Of a DNA stretch of 37,652 bases, positions 19,690-29,328 are shown in pieces. Within the stretch, counting starts at the first letter, position 1, and every line of letters begins with the position of its first letter. A program made the position numbers and the translations under genes. This stretch comes from an uncultured Bacteroidota bacterium (GTDB lineage Bacteria; Bacteroidota; Bacteroidia; Chitinophagales; Saprospiraceae): assembly GCA_903854205.1 (NCBI GenBank), contig CAINVS010000207.1, positions 1 to 37,652 of the forward strand. The letters are read 5' to 3'. A model generated the notes under the pieces. It did not search any database, was not told where the DNA came from, and saw only the letters and a list, made by a program, of their open reading frames with translations.

Positions 19690-20616
19690 TTATTCTTTAT
19701 TCCAATGAAAAAGAAATAGCCTGTCCTTTTTAGGTTTTCCTTCGGTGGAAATTAAAAGATCGCCATTTGGTGTAAAACATATCCCTTCAGGTTGTTCCAA
19801 TAGCTGTCTTGGAATTCTAACCAAACTTTTAATTTTTCCTTCTTTTGAAATCACCAAAAGGCAATTAATGCGCTTGGCCGAACTGATGTAAATGTCCCCG
19901 GTTTTTGGGTGAACAGCAATATCGGAAGGGTGTATAAAGAGCTCATCCGGACTTTCCTCTGCAATCTCTCTGAAGGCCCTGATATCCTCATTTGTTTCAA
20001 CTTTGTCAAGGTAGGATTTGATGCTTTCAATGTCAATAGTGAAGGCAGGAACCTCATTCAAATCCTTGCTTTTGGGCTCCATTCTGTAAATGTGCCTAAC
20101 AGCTTCGGTATTACCTTCGCCTTTATCTTTACAGGCTATCAATAGACTTTCTGAGAAGGGATCATAACAGATACCTTCTGTGTTGTGTGTACTGTCAAGC
20201 AGGGTGTTGATACTGCTAAGGTTCAGGCTGTTTTCTTCCTCCGGAGAACCTTCTACCACAGTTATTTCTCCATCTGAACGGAGTATATAAATGTCTTTAC
20301 CCACCATTGCAATGCCCTCGTAGTCGGCATCACTGCCAAAATCTGCACTATGCAGAATAGATCCGTCATGCAGCGATACTACGTAAATCATTCCTTCTTC
20401 ATCCTGTATAGCCAATAATTTGTCAGGATTGTAGAGGGTCATTCCGGAAATTTCTTTCAGTTCTCTGGGGAGTTTCACAGCGCTGAAAGGTCTGTCGAGG
20501 TTGTATTCAAAAGGGCTGATCATGAGTGGCATTTTTGGTTGCTTGGCACTGTCAATACGACAGCCAATACTGGAAACAATAAAGAAAATGAATAAAAGTT
20601 TATTCTTTAAACCCAT
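19690..20616 (-). CDS. SdiA-regulated/YjiK-like beta-propeller lipoprotein
   Basis: LPRELKEISGMTLYNPDKLLAIQDEEGMIYVVSLHDG...SDADYEGIAMVGKDIYILRSDGEI; start at MGLKNKLLFIFFIVSSIGC. Confidence 0.82.
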   Translation of the reverse strand: MGLKNKLLFIFFIVSSIGCRIDSAKQPKMPLMISPFEYNLDRPFSAVKLPRELKEISGMTLYNPDKLLAIQDEEGMIYVVSLHDGSILHSADFGSDADYEGIAMVGKDIYILRSDGEITVVEGSPEEENSLNLSSINTLLDSTHNTEGICYDPFSESLLIACKDKGEGNTEAVRHIYRMEPKSKDLNEVPAFTIDIESIKSYLDKVETNEDIRAFREIAEESPDELFIHPSDIAVHPKTGDIYISSAKRINCLLVISKEGKIKSLVRIPRQLLEQPEGICFTPNGDLLISTEGKPKKDRLFLFHWNKE

Positions 20617-20920
20617 AATTGCGTGCAATTGTCGGACATTTTTCATAAACTGCTTTTAAGAATGATGCATCGAATGCCATAACTTCTGTTTCGCTCATCG
20701 ATTGACGCGGATCATTGGGGCCCATACATGATTCCTGTTCTCTTTTTGCCTTTTGAAACTCCGGCATCGACATCAGGTCGGACTTCAACTTTACTATTGC
20801 TTTTCCCATTTCTTCTGAACAGCCGCAAAATTTTTCAGCAAATTCTTCAGGAGTTTTTGGATTTTTATTGCCGCAACCTATAAATATCAGCATTAATAAT
20901 GCTAAAAAATGGTATTTCAT
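20600..20920 (-). CDS. Small hypothetical lipoprotein with FCGCSEE Cys motif
   Basis: MKYHFLALLMLIFIGCGN lipoprotein signal. Confidence 0.7.
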   Translation of the reverse strand: MKYHFLALLMLIFIGCGNKNPKTPEEFAEKFCGCSEEMGKAIVKLKSDLMSMPEFQKAKREQESCMGPNDPRQSMSETEVMAFDASFLKAVYEKCPTIARNYGFKE

Positions 20921-20938
20921 TTTGAATGTTTTACTGTA

Positions 20939-21517
20939 TTAATATATAAAATCTTTCAAAGAGAAGAATTCTTCGGGACTGAAATCATTTATTTTAGTCC
21001 TATGGGTTTTGTAGTGATCAGGGGCTTTTTTTCTTTTTTTTAAACCACGGTAAAAAGCATCAAGCATTTGTGAATAATCATTTGTAGCGGCACGCGAACC
21101 AATATCAATTTTTTCATTGTTCAGTCTAAAATTTCCAATCTTATGAAATTTGGAAGCATTCGTATCAAAACAGCTGTCATTGACAAATTCACAGTCCAAT
21201 CCGATGACAAAACCATCAATATCCAACGCACTTTCTACTTTCCTTCCGAAAATTTTTTTAGCGCTTATTTTAGAAAGATCCGGGGCCAAGGTGTCAAAGT
21301 AATCTGTAAAACACAGCCCGTACCAGATCCCTCCTTCGTCCTTAGAATAATCAATAACTATTGCGACGCCTGTATTAATACTATCTGCTTTGAATGAGAC
21401 ACAATCTCCTATTTGAAATTTTAACTCATTGATATCAATAGACTTATATTTTGGAGTATCATTATTGGAATAACAGCCTGTAATTAGTAATATAAGTGCA
21501 AAATAAGCTTGGTTCAT
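20939..21517 (-). CDS. Hypothetical lipoprotein
   Basis: Signal MNQAYFALILLITGC; start trimmed from 21556. Confidence 0.65.
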   Translation of the reverse strand: MNQAYFALILLITGCYSNNDTPKYKSIDINELKFQIGDCVSFKADSINTGVAIVIDYSKDEGGIWYGLCFTDYFDTLAPDLSKISAKKIFGRKVESALDIDGFVIGLDCEFVNDSCFDTNASKFHKIGNFRLNNEKIDIGSRAATNDYSQMLDAFYRGLKKRKKAPDHYKTHRTKINDFSPEEFFSLKDFIY

Positions 21518-21558
21518 AGTATTTCCCAACAATAATTTTTTAAAAAAATCTGCCAAAA

Positions 21559-21846
21559 TTAAGGCACCGGATCATGCCCATGTCCGCCCCAGGGATGACA
21601 ACGGGAGATGCGGCGAATTGTCAGCCAACCACCTTTGAAAATGCCATGTTTCTTTATTGCCTCCAACCCGTAATGTGAACAGGTAGGTGTAAAGCGGCAG
21701 GCAGAAGGAAACAAAGGCGAAATTGCCAATTGATAAAATCGAATAAGCAAAATAAAGAAAAAACCGATAAAATGGCCTATTCCTTTGTAAATGCTTGTCA
21801 ATATGGTTGTTTTAAATTTCAACTCAATTTGATGTTTAAGCAGCAA
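21559..21846 (-). CDS. yidD: Membrane protein insertion efficiency factor YidD
   Basis: [58 protein letters not shown]. Confidence 0.97.
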   Translation of the reverse strand: MLLKHQIELKFKTTILTSIYKGIGHFIGFFFILLIRFYQLAISPLFPSACRFTPTCSHYGLEAIKKHGIFKGGWLTIRRISRCHPWGGHGHDPVP

Positions 21847-21854
21847 ACAAAAAA

Positions 21855-22250
21855 TTATTTTGTCACACCCAATTCAAGAATCAGCCTGTCAATAGACTTT
21901 CTCATTGCTTTTTGCATGTCGGAAAAACTGCAGAGTTCGGTGCCGACGAAAACCCACATTCCTGCGATTCTAATTTCTTTTTCTGTCAGAAAAAGTAAAA
22001 ACCGTTGTTTATCCAAGCGATAAGCTTCTCTAATCAGCCGCTTGAGTCTGTTGCGTTCCACTGCTTTTTTGAAATGTTTTTTTGAAACACTGAAACTGAC
22101 CTGAACAGGGACCGATTGTTCTTCCAAAGTTCGCTCCATATAGAAAAAGCGCAGCGGGAATGCACCTGCCGAGCGTTTCTGTTTAAAGAGTTTTCCGATA
22201 GCTTTTTGGCTTTTCAGGCGCTCTTTTTTAGTTATGGAGAAAGTTTTCAT
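21855..22250 (-). CDS. rnpA: Ribonuclease P protein component
   Basis: [25 protein letters not shown] (RNR motif); start [12 protein letters not shown] chosen over 22304. Confidence 0.95.
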   Translation of the reverse strand: MKTFSITKKERLKSQKAIGKLFKQKRSAGAFPLRFFYMERTLEEQSVPVQVSFSVSKKHFKKAVERNRLKRLIREAYRLDKQRFLLFLTEKEIRIAGMWVFVGTELCSFSDMQKAMRKSIDRLILELGVTK

Positions 22251-22282
22251 AATAAATATTATTCCAATACAGATTATACCAC

Positions 22283-22331
22283 AAAAGCACAAAACAGCCG
22301 ACACTTTTGTATCCGGCTGTTTTGTGCTTTT
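22283..22331 (-). terminator. 18-bp perfect stem-loop between rpmH and rnpA
   Basis: aaaagcacaaaacagccg (22283-22300) / cggctgttttgtgctttt (22314-22331), 13-nt loop. Confidence 0.8.
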
Positions 22332-22383
22332 ATTAAGCTCAAAATTTATATATCTAAGTACCGCGTTTGCGGACAGCTTGATA

Positions 22384-22545
22384 TTATTTCAACAATGAGC
22401 GTCTTTCGTCGGAAACTGTAAGGGATTTGCGACCTTTACTGCGGCGGCGGGCCAATACTTTACGACCGTTTTTAGTGCTCATACGCTCACGGAAACCATG
22501 TTTGTTGATACGTTTGCGTTTCGAAGGTTGATAAGTGCGTTTCAT
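22384..22545 (-). CDS. rpmH: 50S ribosomal protein L34 (53 aa; absent from the ORF track)
   Basis: Translation [53 protein letters not shown]. Confidence 0.98.
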   Translation of the reverse strand: MKRTYQPSKRKRINKHGFRERMSTKNGRKVLARRRSKGRKSLTVSDERRSLLK

Positions 22546-22604
22546 CTGTTATGATATTTCAATATGAATTTTAAATGGAATTATCCTTTTTTCTAAAGAG
22601 AGGA

Positions 22605-22635
22605 CAAAATTAGAAAATATTAATCGTTTTGCCAA
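22605..22635 (-). promoter_or_regulatory. Bacteroidetes-type promoter for rpmH
   Basis: TTG (22635-22633) - N20 - TAATTTTG (22612-22605). Confidence 0.65.
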
Positions 22636-22744
22636 AGTATAATGAAAGATTAATAATTAATTTTTTTCCTATTATTGCTTAATGTGCTGTTATTCAGTGT
22701 TGGATTGGATTTTAAAGAAAAATTTAGAAGTTTTAACTTTCCAT

Positions 22745-24433
22745 TTACCCGTTCATTGACATCATAAACTCTCTATTATTTCTTGTTCCCTGAATATGTT
22801 TGAGCATAAAGTCCATAGCTTCTTCCGTGTTCATGTCGGCCAGGTGGCGACGCAAAATCCACATTCGGGTGATGGTATCTTCGCTGTGCAGCAGATCGTC
22901 GCGGCGTGTACTGGATTTTGTAAGATCGATAGCCGGATAAACGCGTTTGTTGGCCAGTTTGCGGTCGAGCTGAAGTTCCATATTGCCGGTACCTTTGAAC
23001 TCTTCAAAGATAACCTCATCCATTCTGGAGCCGGTGTCGATAAGAGCGGTGGCCAAAATAGTCAGCGATCCTCCAAATTCTATATTACGGGCTGCTCCGA
23101 AGAACTGTTTGGGTTTGTGCAGCGCATTAGCTTCTACGCCACCTGAGAGTACCTTTCCGCTGGCAGGTGCCACGGTATTGTAGGCACGGGCAAGACGGGT
23201 GATAGAGTCCAGCAGGATGACGACGTCATGACCGCATTCTACAAGACGCTTTGCTTTCTGTAGTACAATATTGGAAATGTGCACATGATTTTGGGGAAGG
23301 GCATCGAAGGTAGAAGCGATAACTTCGGCTCTTACGCTGCGTTCCATATCGGTCACCTCCTCCGGACGCTCATCAATGAGCAGGATAATGAGGTAAACTT
23401 CCGGGTGATTTTTTGCGATTGCATTGGCAATATCTTTCAAAAGGAAAGTTTTACCGGTTTTAGGCTGTGCCACGATAAGACCTCGCTGACCTTTACCAAT
23501 GGGTGTAAAAAGATCTATGATCCTTGTAGAATAATGCTTAGGATCGTTGTTGTGAACTATATTGAGTTTCTCAGTGGGAAACATGGGTGTGAGGTGGTCA
23601 AAAGATACGCGATCTTTGATTTCCTCAGGTTTCCAGCCATTTATTTTTTCTACTTTTAGCAGGGCAAAATATTTTTCCCCTTCCTTTGGCGGGCGGATAG
23701 ATCCCTGAATAGTATCGCCGGTGCGCAAACCAAAGAGTTTGATCTGTGATGGAGAAACATAAATATCGTCGGGTGAAGATAGGTAGTTGTAATCGGCAGA
23801 TCGTAAAAAACCAAAATTTTCGTTCTGCCCAATTTCTAAAACACCTTCACCTTGAATGGCACCGTCCAAATCAATGTTGAAACGGGGCTTTTGAATCTGC
23901 TGATTTTGGTACTGTTGCTGTTTAAACTGCTGATTCTGGAACTGCTGCGGGTGTTTCTGTTCTCTGAATTCCTTTGGGCCTTCCTGTTGTTCGTCCTGAG
24001 GACCTTCCTTTTGGCCCTCGCTTTTAAATTCAATTTTTTTATTGCGATGTTCAAAGTTTTCGACTTCGGAACGTTTTATGAATTTTGGATTTACCTTTTT
24101 TCCCTGCGCTCTTTCTGCAGCCCTTTTCTCGCGTTCTATGTTTAATTCTCTTTCACGTTTTTCTCGGGGATCCTCATTGATCAGAAGCTCTTGATTGTTG
24201 TTTTCTGGAGTTTCAGTTTTTTCAATCTCCACAGTAATGTTCTCTTCAATAACTGGAATCTCATTGCGAGTCTCATTTTCGACTTCGTCACTACCCTGTA
24301 TTGTTTGGTAGTCTAAGATTTTATAAATAAGTTCTTTTTTAGTCAGCCTTTTATAGCCTTTTACATCAAGCCTTTCTGCTATATCGCGCAGTTCAGGCAC
24401 TAACATTTCATTCAACTGAAGTATGTTATACAT
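22745..24433 (-). CDS. rho: Transcription termination factor Rho with long low-complexity insertion
   Basis: Rho_[28 protein letters not shown] Walker [31 protein letters not shown]-rich segment in insertion. Confidence 0.97.
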   Translation of the reverse strand: MYNILQLNEMLVPELRDIAERLDVKGYKRLTKKELIYKILDYQTIQGSDEVENETRNEIPVIEENITVEIEKTETPENNNQELLINEDPREKRERELNIEREKRAAERAQGKKVNPKFIKRSEVENFEHRNKKIEFKSEGQKEGPQDEQQEGPKEFREQKHPQQFQNQQFKQQQYQNQQIQKPRFNIDLDGAIQGEGVLEIGQNENFGFLRSADYNYLSSPDDIYVSPSQIKLFGLRTGDTIQGSIRPPKEGEKYFALLKVEKINGWKPEEIKDRVSFDHLTPMFPTEKLNIVHNNDPKHYSTRIIDLFTPIGKGQRGLIVAQPKTGKTFLLKDIANAIAKNHPEVYLIILLIDERPEEVTDMERSVRAEVIASTFDALPQNHVHISNIVLQKAKRLVECGHDVVILLDSITRLARAYNTVAPASGKVLSGGVEANALHKPKQFFGAARNIEFGGSLTILATALIDTGSRMDEVIFEEFKGTGNMELQLDRKLANKRVYPAIDLTKSSTRRDDLLHSEDTITRMWILRRHLADMNTEEAMDFMLKHIQGTRNNREFMMSMNG

Positions 24434-24793
24434 ACAGGTAATTTATTGATTTATATTAATAAAATAAAGACTTGGTAATTGGAAAAATCTTAAATTCTTT
24501 GAAAGTACGTACCTTCGGAAATCCGATAAACATAAACAGCGCAAAAAGCTGTCGTACAATGTCTCAAGGCATTGATAAAGGATGGTTTTTCTAAGGAATT
24601 GATTTAATGGCAGATTTGATTGTATTTGCCAATAAGGAGGAAGAACATTCGACTGCAATTGGATCTTACTTCTTACAGATTTGGTGGGAATATCTGTTGA
24701 AAAACGTAAAAAGTTGGATATTGTTGACTGCTAACTGTTTTAATTCATCATAATCTCCTGCAAAAATACACTTTAATTTTAAAATTCAAATAG

Positions 24794-24801
24794 TATATTT
24801 G
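24794..24801 (+). promoter_or_regulatory. -7 element TATATTTG upstream of serS
   Basis: Matches TAnnTTTG, about 85 nt before ATG; no clear -33. Confidence 0.35.
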
Positions 24802-24886
24802 CTAAAATATCAACGGCAACGAATGTTATGATATTTTTCAAGCTTATAGAAATCATTTATATCAAACACCATACCTTTATTTTACT

Positions 24887-26161
24887 ATGCTACCTGTACA
24901 ATTTATTCGCGACGAAAAGGAACGCGTACTGCTGAGTCTCGAAAAAAGAGGCTTCAAGGATATGACCATTCTTGACCAGATTATTGGGGCCGATGACAAG
25001 AGAAAAAATATTCAAAAAGACAGCGATGATAAAAAATCAGAGCTGAACCGCCTCTCAAAAGAGATTGGCAATCTGATGAAAGAAGGCAAAAAGGCAGAGG
25101 CGGATGCTGCAAAGGCAATTACAACTGATCTCAAATCTGCAATTGACACTCTTGATAAAGATTCCAAAGAAGTACAGGAAGAGCTGCAGGCGCTTTTACT
25201 TTTGGTTCCCAATTGCCTCAATACACTTGTACCATTCGGTCGCAGTTCAGAGGAGAATGAGGTATACAAAGATTGGCCAAATCTTCCTGAACTCAACGAA
25301 AATGCACTTCCTCACTGGGAATTGGCAGCAAAGTACAAATTGATCGATTTTGAATTGGGCGTAAAAATTACCGGCGCAGGTTTCCCTGTCTATACCGGTA
25401 AGGGTGCCAAACTACAACGTGCACTGATCAATTTCTTCCTCGATGAGGCAGAAAAGGCCGGTTTTACCGAAAATCAGGTGCCGCATCTTGTAAATACAGC
25501 AAGTGCTATGGGTACCGGACAATTGCCAGACAAAGAAGGGCAGATGTACCATTGTGAAGTAGATGATCTTTATCTCATTCCGACAGCCGAAGTGCCACTC
25601 ACCAATATTTACCGCGATGTTATTTTGGAAGAAGATCAGTTTCCTGTGAGGATTACAGGTTATACACCCTGTTTCCGTCGCGAAGCAGGTTCTTACGGAG
25701 CACATGTTCGCGGTCTGAATCGCCTGCATCAGTTCGATAAGGTTGAAATTGTCTGTATCGAACATCCCGATCGTTCACATGACCGCCACATGGAGATGCT
25801 GGCACATGTTGAAGGGCTCCTGGTTAAATTGGGTCTGCCTTTCCGCATCCTTCGTCTTTGCGGAGGTGATACAGGATTTGCATCCTCTATGACTTTCGAT
25901 TTCGAAACATTCTCAGCTGCTCAAAAACGTTGGTTGGAAGTTTCTTCTGTTTCCAATTTCGATGTGTTCCAATCCAACCGTCTCAAACTGCGTTTTCGCA
26001 GCAAAGACGGTAAAGGTACTCAGCTGGCACATACGCTCAATGGTTCTGCATTGGCTTTGCCGCGTATAGTTGCTACCATTCTTGAAAATTATCAGACAGC
26101 TGAAGGAATCGTCATTCCGGAAGTTTTGAGACCATACACAGGTTTTGATATCATTAAATAA
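24887..26161 (+). CDS. serS: Seryl-tRNA synthetase
   Basis: TAEVPLTN, CFRREAGSYG, RLHQFDKVEIV, LNGSALALPRIVATILENYQTAEGIVIPEVLRPY. Confidence 0.98.
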   Translation: MLPVQFIRDEKERVLLSLEKRGFKDMTILDQIIGADDKRKNIQKDSDDKKSELNRLSKEIGNLMKEGKKAEADAAKAITTDLKSAIDTLDKDSKEVQEELQALLLLVPNCLNTLVPFGRSSEENEVYKDWPNLPELNENALPHWELAAKYKLIDFELGVKITGAGFPVYTGKGAKLQRALINFFLDEAEKAGFTENQVPHLVNTASAMGTGQLPDKEGQMYHCEVDDLYLIPTAEVPLTNIYRDVILEEDQFPVRITGYTPCFRREAGSYGAHVRGLNRLHQFDKVEIVCIEHPDRSHDRHMEMLAHVEGLLVKLGLPFRILRLCGGDTGFASSMTFDFETFSAAQKRWLEVSSVSNFDVFQSNRLKLRFRSKDGKGTQLAHTLNGSALALPRIVATILENYQTAEGIVIPEVLRPYTGFDIIK

Positions 26162-26184
26162 ATATCAGTAAGTACAAATAAATT

Positions 26185-26215
26185 AAAGGCGGCAATTTTT
26201 GCCGCCTTTTGCTTT
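26185..26215 (+). terminator. Terminator after serS
   Basis: aaaggcggcaa-ttt-ttgccgccttt followed by T-rich tract. Confidence 0.88.
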
Positions 26216-26340
26216 TAATAAAAGAGCTCCAAGATCCTGTCGGGGATACAAAACTATTTTACAATTGACGAAAGAATTCATAACTTGAACTCCAGAAAAA
26301 TATTTTATGAAATAAATAACATAATATTTAACCAAAAAAT

Positions 26341-28002
26341 ATGGACAAAGTATTGATAAACCGTATGCGAGAATTGCTGCAGGAGCATAACGGATGGGAA
26401 CTTGAGCCAATTGCAAGAGAGGCGGCAGCTGAAAATCCCAATAACCCTGAAGTTTTATATTATTTTTCAGAGGCACTTTTGCTCAATTGGAATTATACTG
26501 AAGCGATTGATACATTAAAAAAACTGATTGAATTGGAACCTGCATCACTGCAGCATAAGCTGAGACTGGCCTTTGGACAGAATCAGGCCGGTGAATATGA
26601 TGCTGCAATTGAAACTTATAAACAGCTGATCGCTTTGCAACCGGAAGACATGACAATGATTGCCGGACTTGCTGATATTTATATAAAGCTTTATCAAAAC
26701 GAGAATGCAATTCCACTTTTGGATAAGGCTTTGGCCTCTGACGGGTCAAATTACAATAACCGCTTACTAAGAGCAAGGGCTTTGGTAAGTCTGCAACAGT
26801 ATGACAAAGCTTTGGTCGATATTGATGCCATAACTGAAGGCGAAAATATTGAATCTGCTCAAATGTTGATGATAGAAATTTACAAAATAAAAGAGGATTT
26901 TGAAAAAGTATTGACGCTCTATAGACATTTGGACGAACTATTTCCGGAAAACGCCTCTTATGTATCAAATATGGCTGCTTATCTTGTATCCATTGAACGC
27001 CACGCTGAGGCAGTTGAACAATATACAAAAGCGATCAATAAAGAAATGGAAATGGGTTGGGATAGCAATTTTAATCTGAAATCTAGGGCATCAGTGTATC
27101 AGCAGCTACAGCAGTACAATTTGGCAATTGAAGATTTGAATACAGTGATCGAGAAAAATCCGTTTGAAATCGATGCATTTGCACATCGTGCGCTGGTTTA
27201 TTTGGCAATGGGCGTTTCTGATCAGGCTCTGGAAGATATCAGTCATGCATTGGAACAGACTGATGAGGATGGATATAACAGAAATAACTATTTGAAAATA
27301 AGGGCTGAAATGTATGCTGAAGTAAAAAACTATGCAGCCGCGCTTAAGGACTATGAGGCCTTGTCCCAAGATGATTTCTATTCGGGAGAGGCATACTACG
27401 GCATGGGTATGGTAGCCAAAGAACAGGGTGACTTGGAGATGGCACTGGATTATTGGACTAAAGCCAAAGAAAAGCATAATTTCAATGCACAAAATGCTAT
27501 TGATCAATATTGTGGGCCACTTTTAGAAGCGGCAGCCAATGCTAAAGCGGCAGAACTGGAAAAGGAATTTGCCCCGGAATTTGTAAAAAATGCCCAATCG
27601 CCTTTCCTGCAAAGCATTTTTGGAAAAATTTGGAAAGTGGATATGGACAAAACATCGACTATGATGCCTCAAATGCAAAATCTTCCTGAGGGAATGCGGG
27701 GAATGATTATGGCTGCTTTTGAGGTAATCTCGCTGACGCTGACAGACCGTGGTCTTTTTATGGCTAATCCGAGCAAAGATGACATCAGGGCTTTTTACAG
27801 GATTGAAGAAGAGGGTCCCGATTTTGTTAAAATTTACGGCGTTCCGACCAATGGCAAGGAGCCTAAACATCTGGCTTTGTCAAAAGATGGCAGTAATCTG
27901 GTGTTCGATCCGGGATCTCCCGATGGTACAAAACTCTATATGAGAGAGCTTCTTTGGAGGAAATGTCTACAGAGGAACGCACCTCTTTTGAAGATAAATT
28001 GA
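26341..28002 (+). CDS. Tetratricopeptide-repeat protein with C-terminal uncharacterised region
   Basis: Multiple TPR units (e.g. NQAGEYDAAIETYKQLIALQPEDMTMIAGLADIYIKL). Confidence 0.9.
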   Translation: MDKVLINRMRELLQEHNGWELEPIAREAAAENPNNPEVLYYFSEALLLNWNYTEAIDTLKKLIELEPASLQHKLRLAFGQNQAGEYDAAIETYKQLIALQPEDMTMIAGLADIYIKLYQNENAIPLLDKALASDGSNYNNRLLRARALVSLQQYDKALVDIDAITEGENIESAQMLMIEIYKIKEDFEKVLTLYRHLDELFPENASYVSNMAAYLVSIERHAEAVEQYTKAINKEMEMGWDSNFNLKSRASVYQQLQQYNLAIEDLNTVIEKNPFEIDAFAHRALVYLAMGVSDQALEDISHALEQTDEDGYNRNNYLKIRAEMYAEVKNYAAALKDYEALSQDDFYSGEAYYGMGMVAKEQGDLEMALDYWTKAKEKHNFNAQNAIDQYCGPLLEAAANAKAAELEKEFAPEFVKNAQSPFLQSIFGKIWKVDMDKTSTMMPQMQNLPEGMRGMIMAAFEVISLTLTDRGLFMANPSKDDIRAFYRIEEEGPDFVKIYGVPTNGKEPKHLALSKDGSNLVFDPGSPDGTKLYMRELLWRKCLQRNAPLLKIN

Positions 28003-28073
28003 AAGGTCTTGCCTCAGAGTTTTTGGGTGAAATGACCAATGTGCTCAAGGATGCTTTTAAGGCGAAGGGTTAG
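27963..28073 (+). CDS. Candidate 36-aa small protein overlapping end of TPR gene
   Basis: SD-like ggagga directly before ATG; MSTEERTSFEDKLKGLASEFLGEMTNVLKDAFKAKG*; followed by terminator. Confidence 0.55.
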   Translation: MSTEERTSFEDKLKGLASEFLGEMTNVLKDAFKAKG

Positions 28074-28094
28074 ACCTTCTAATCGGTAATTAAA

Positions 28095-28134
28095 CAAAAC
28101 TGCCCGTAGTTCCAGCCTCGGGCAGTTTTGTTTT
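28095..28134. terminator. Bidirectional terminator
   Basis: caaaactgcccg (28095-28106) / cgggcagttttg (28119-28130), then T-run. Confidence 0.88.
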
Positions 28135-28149
28135 AAAATAGCAGATAGG

Positions 28150-29328
28150 TTAAAATGGTTCCATCATCTCAAAAGGGGTTTCCGTTACCAGCATTTTTTT
28201 CCAAATTGAAGAGATCTTTTCCAATTTAGCGGCAGCAAAATCCTCCAGCTCTGCTTCATTTTTACAATTCTTCAGTTTTAAATGAAGCATCTGTGGCTCA
28301 TCTATTGGCTTGCCGATTTGTGAAACGATATAAGCATGTGCTTCTTCAGCCAAGCCCTGTTCTACAATTGCCTTGCAGAGCAGCAGACAAAATCGGTTAT
28401 AAATCTTTCCGATATGAGAAATCGGATTTTTTCCGGCTACCGCTTCCAGACTCATCGGACGGTAAGGCGTGATGAGGCCGTTTATACGGTTGCCCCGACC
28501 TACCTCTCCGTCATCGCCTGCTTCGGCGCTTGTCCCCGTAACCGTAAGGTAAACACTTCCATTTTCATAGTTGTCGGCGGTGTTTATGAATAGCTCAGCA
28601 GCGCCCGGGTTCAGATTCTCTCTGATAAAAAGCTTTATCTGTTCAATTTTACTTTTGTAATCGCTGAGGTCACTGATAAATCTGTCCACCATAGCAATGG
28701 AAACGGTATAATGAATATGACCGCAATTTACCGCCATCACTTTAATATCCTCGCCGATAAAAGGCATTAATTTCTTTGTTTTAGCGGCATTCAGCAGGCG
28801 CTCTATTTTTAAGGTCATTGTTTCCAATTCGCTGAAGGGATAAAATGCTACACCAAAGGAAGTATCATTAGCTAAGGGCATTTCACCCTGTCCGAAACGT
28901 CGGAATAATTCTGTCAGGTCATTGCTGCCCTTTTTTATTTTTACTGTAATTTTTACATCCTTTTCGTGATCTAGGAAGCGCATATTTTTACTAATCCAAG
29001 CTTTTGCGGCACTCTCCGCAATTTCCTGTACAGGAATTATCCTTCCATCAGCCTCATCTGTTGCTCTGCCGGAAAGGATGATCTCGATAGGTTCAATTGT
29101 TTGTCCTCCACCGAAAGCAGGAGAGGAGCTGCCGCCTATGAGCAGCGCTTTGTCTACATTGTGATGCAGCACGGTGCCAAATTCCTGAAGATAATATTTG
29201 CACAAAGCAATTGAGACTGACTCTGCCAGATGATCGCAAATGCTGTCGGGATGTCCTGTTCCCTTTCTTTCTGCCATTTCGAGCAGAGAAAGGGTTGGTA
29301 GGGATTCTATTTGAATGTTTTTTTTCAT
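28150..29328 (-). CDS. S-adenosylmethionine synthetase, archaeal-type family
   Basis: KGTGHPDSICDHLAE, FGGGQTIEPIEIILSGRAT, ANDTSFGVAFYPFSELE, GEDIKVMAV, TVTGTSAEAGDDGEVGRGNRINGLITPYRPMSLEAVAGKNPISHIGKIYN; not the bacterial MetK three-domain signature. Confidence 0.93.
   Translation of the reverse strand: MKKNIQIESLPTLSLLEMAERKGTGHPDSICDHLAESVSIALCKYYLQEFGTVLHHNVDKALLIGGSSSPAFGGGQTIEPIEIILSGRATDEADGRIIPVQEIAESAAKAWISKNMRFLDHEKDVKITVKIKKGSNDLTELFRRFGQGEMPLANDTSFGVAFYPFSELETMTLKIERLLNAAKTKKLMPFIGEDIKVMAVNCGHIHYTVSIAMVDRFISDLSDYKSKIEQIKLFIRENLNPGAAELFINTADNYENGSVYLTVTGTSAEAGDDGEVGRGNRINGLITPYRPMSLEAVAGKNPISHIGKIYNRFCLLLCKAIVEQGLAEEAHAYIVSQIGKPIDEPQMLHLKLKNCKNEAELEDFAAAKLEKISSIWKKMLVTETPFEMMEPF

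Noticed and set aside
23890-23960. Repeated ctgctgnttntggnactg units in rho
   Set aside because: As a DNA repeat they are explained by encoding the Q/N-rich protein segment; reported at the protein level instead.
24443-24658. 71-aa ORF in the rho-serS intergenic region
   Set aside because: No recognisable motif or coding signal; could be rho leader sequence, but unsupported.
26483-27028. 181-aa ORF antisense to TPR gene (and similar 133-aa, 117-aa, 155-aa, 145-aa antisense ORFs elsewhere)
   Set aside because: All overlap confidently coded genes in the opposite strand and lack signals of their own.
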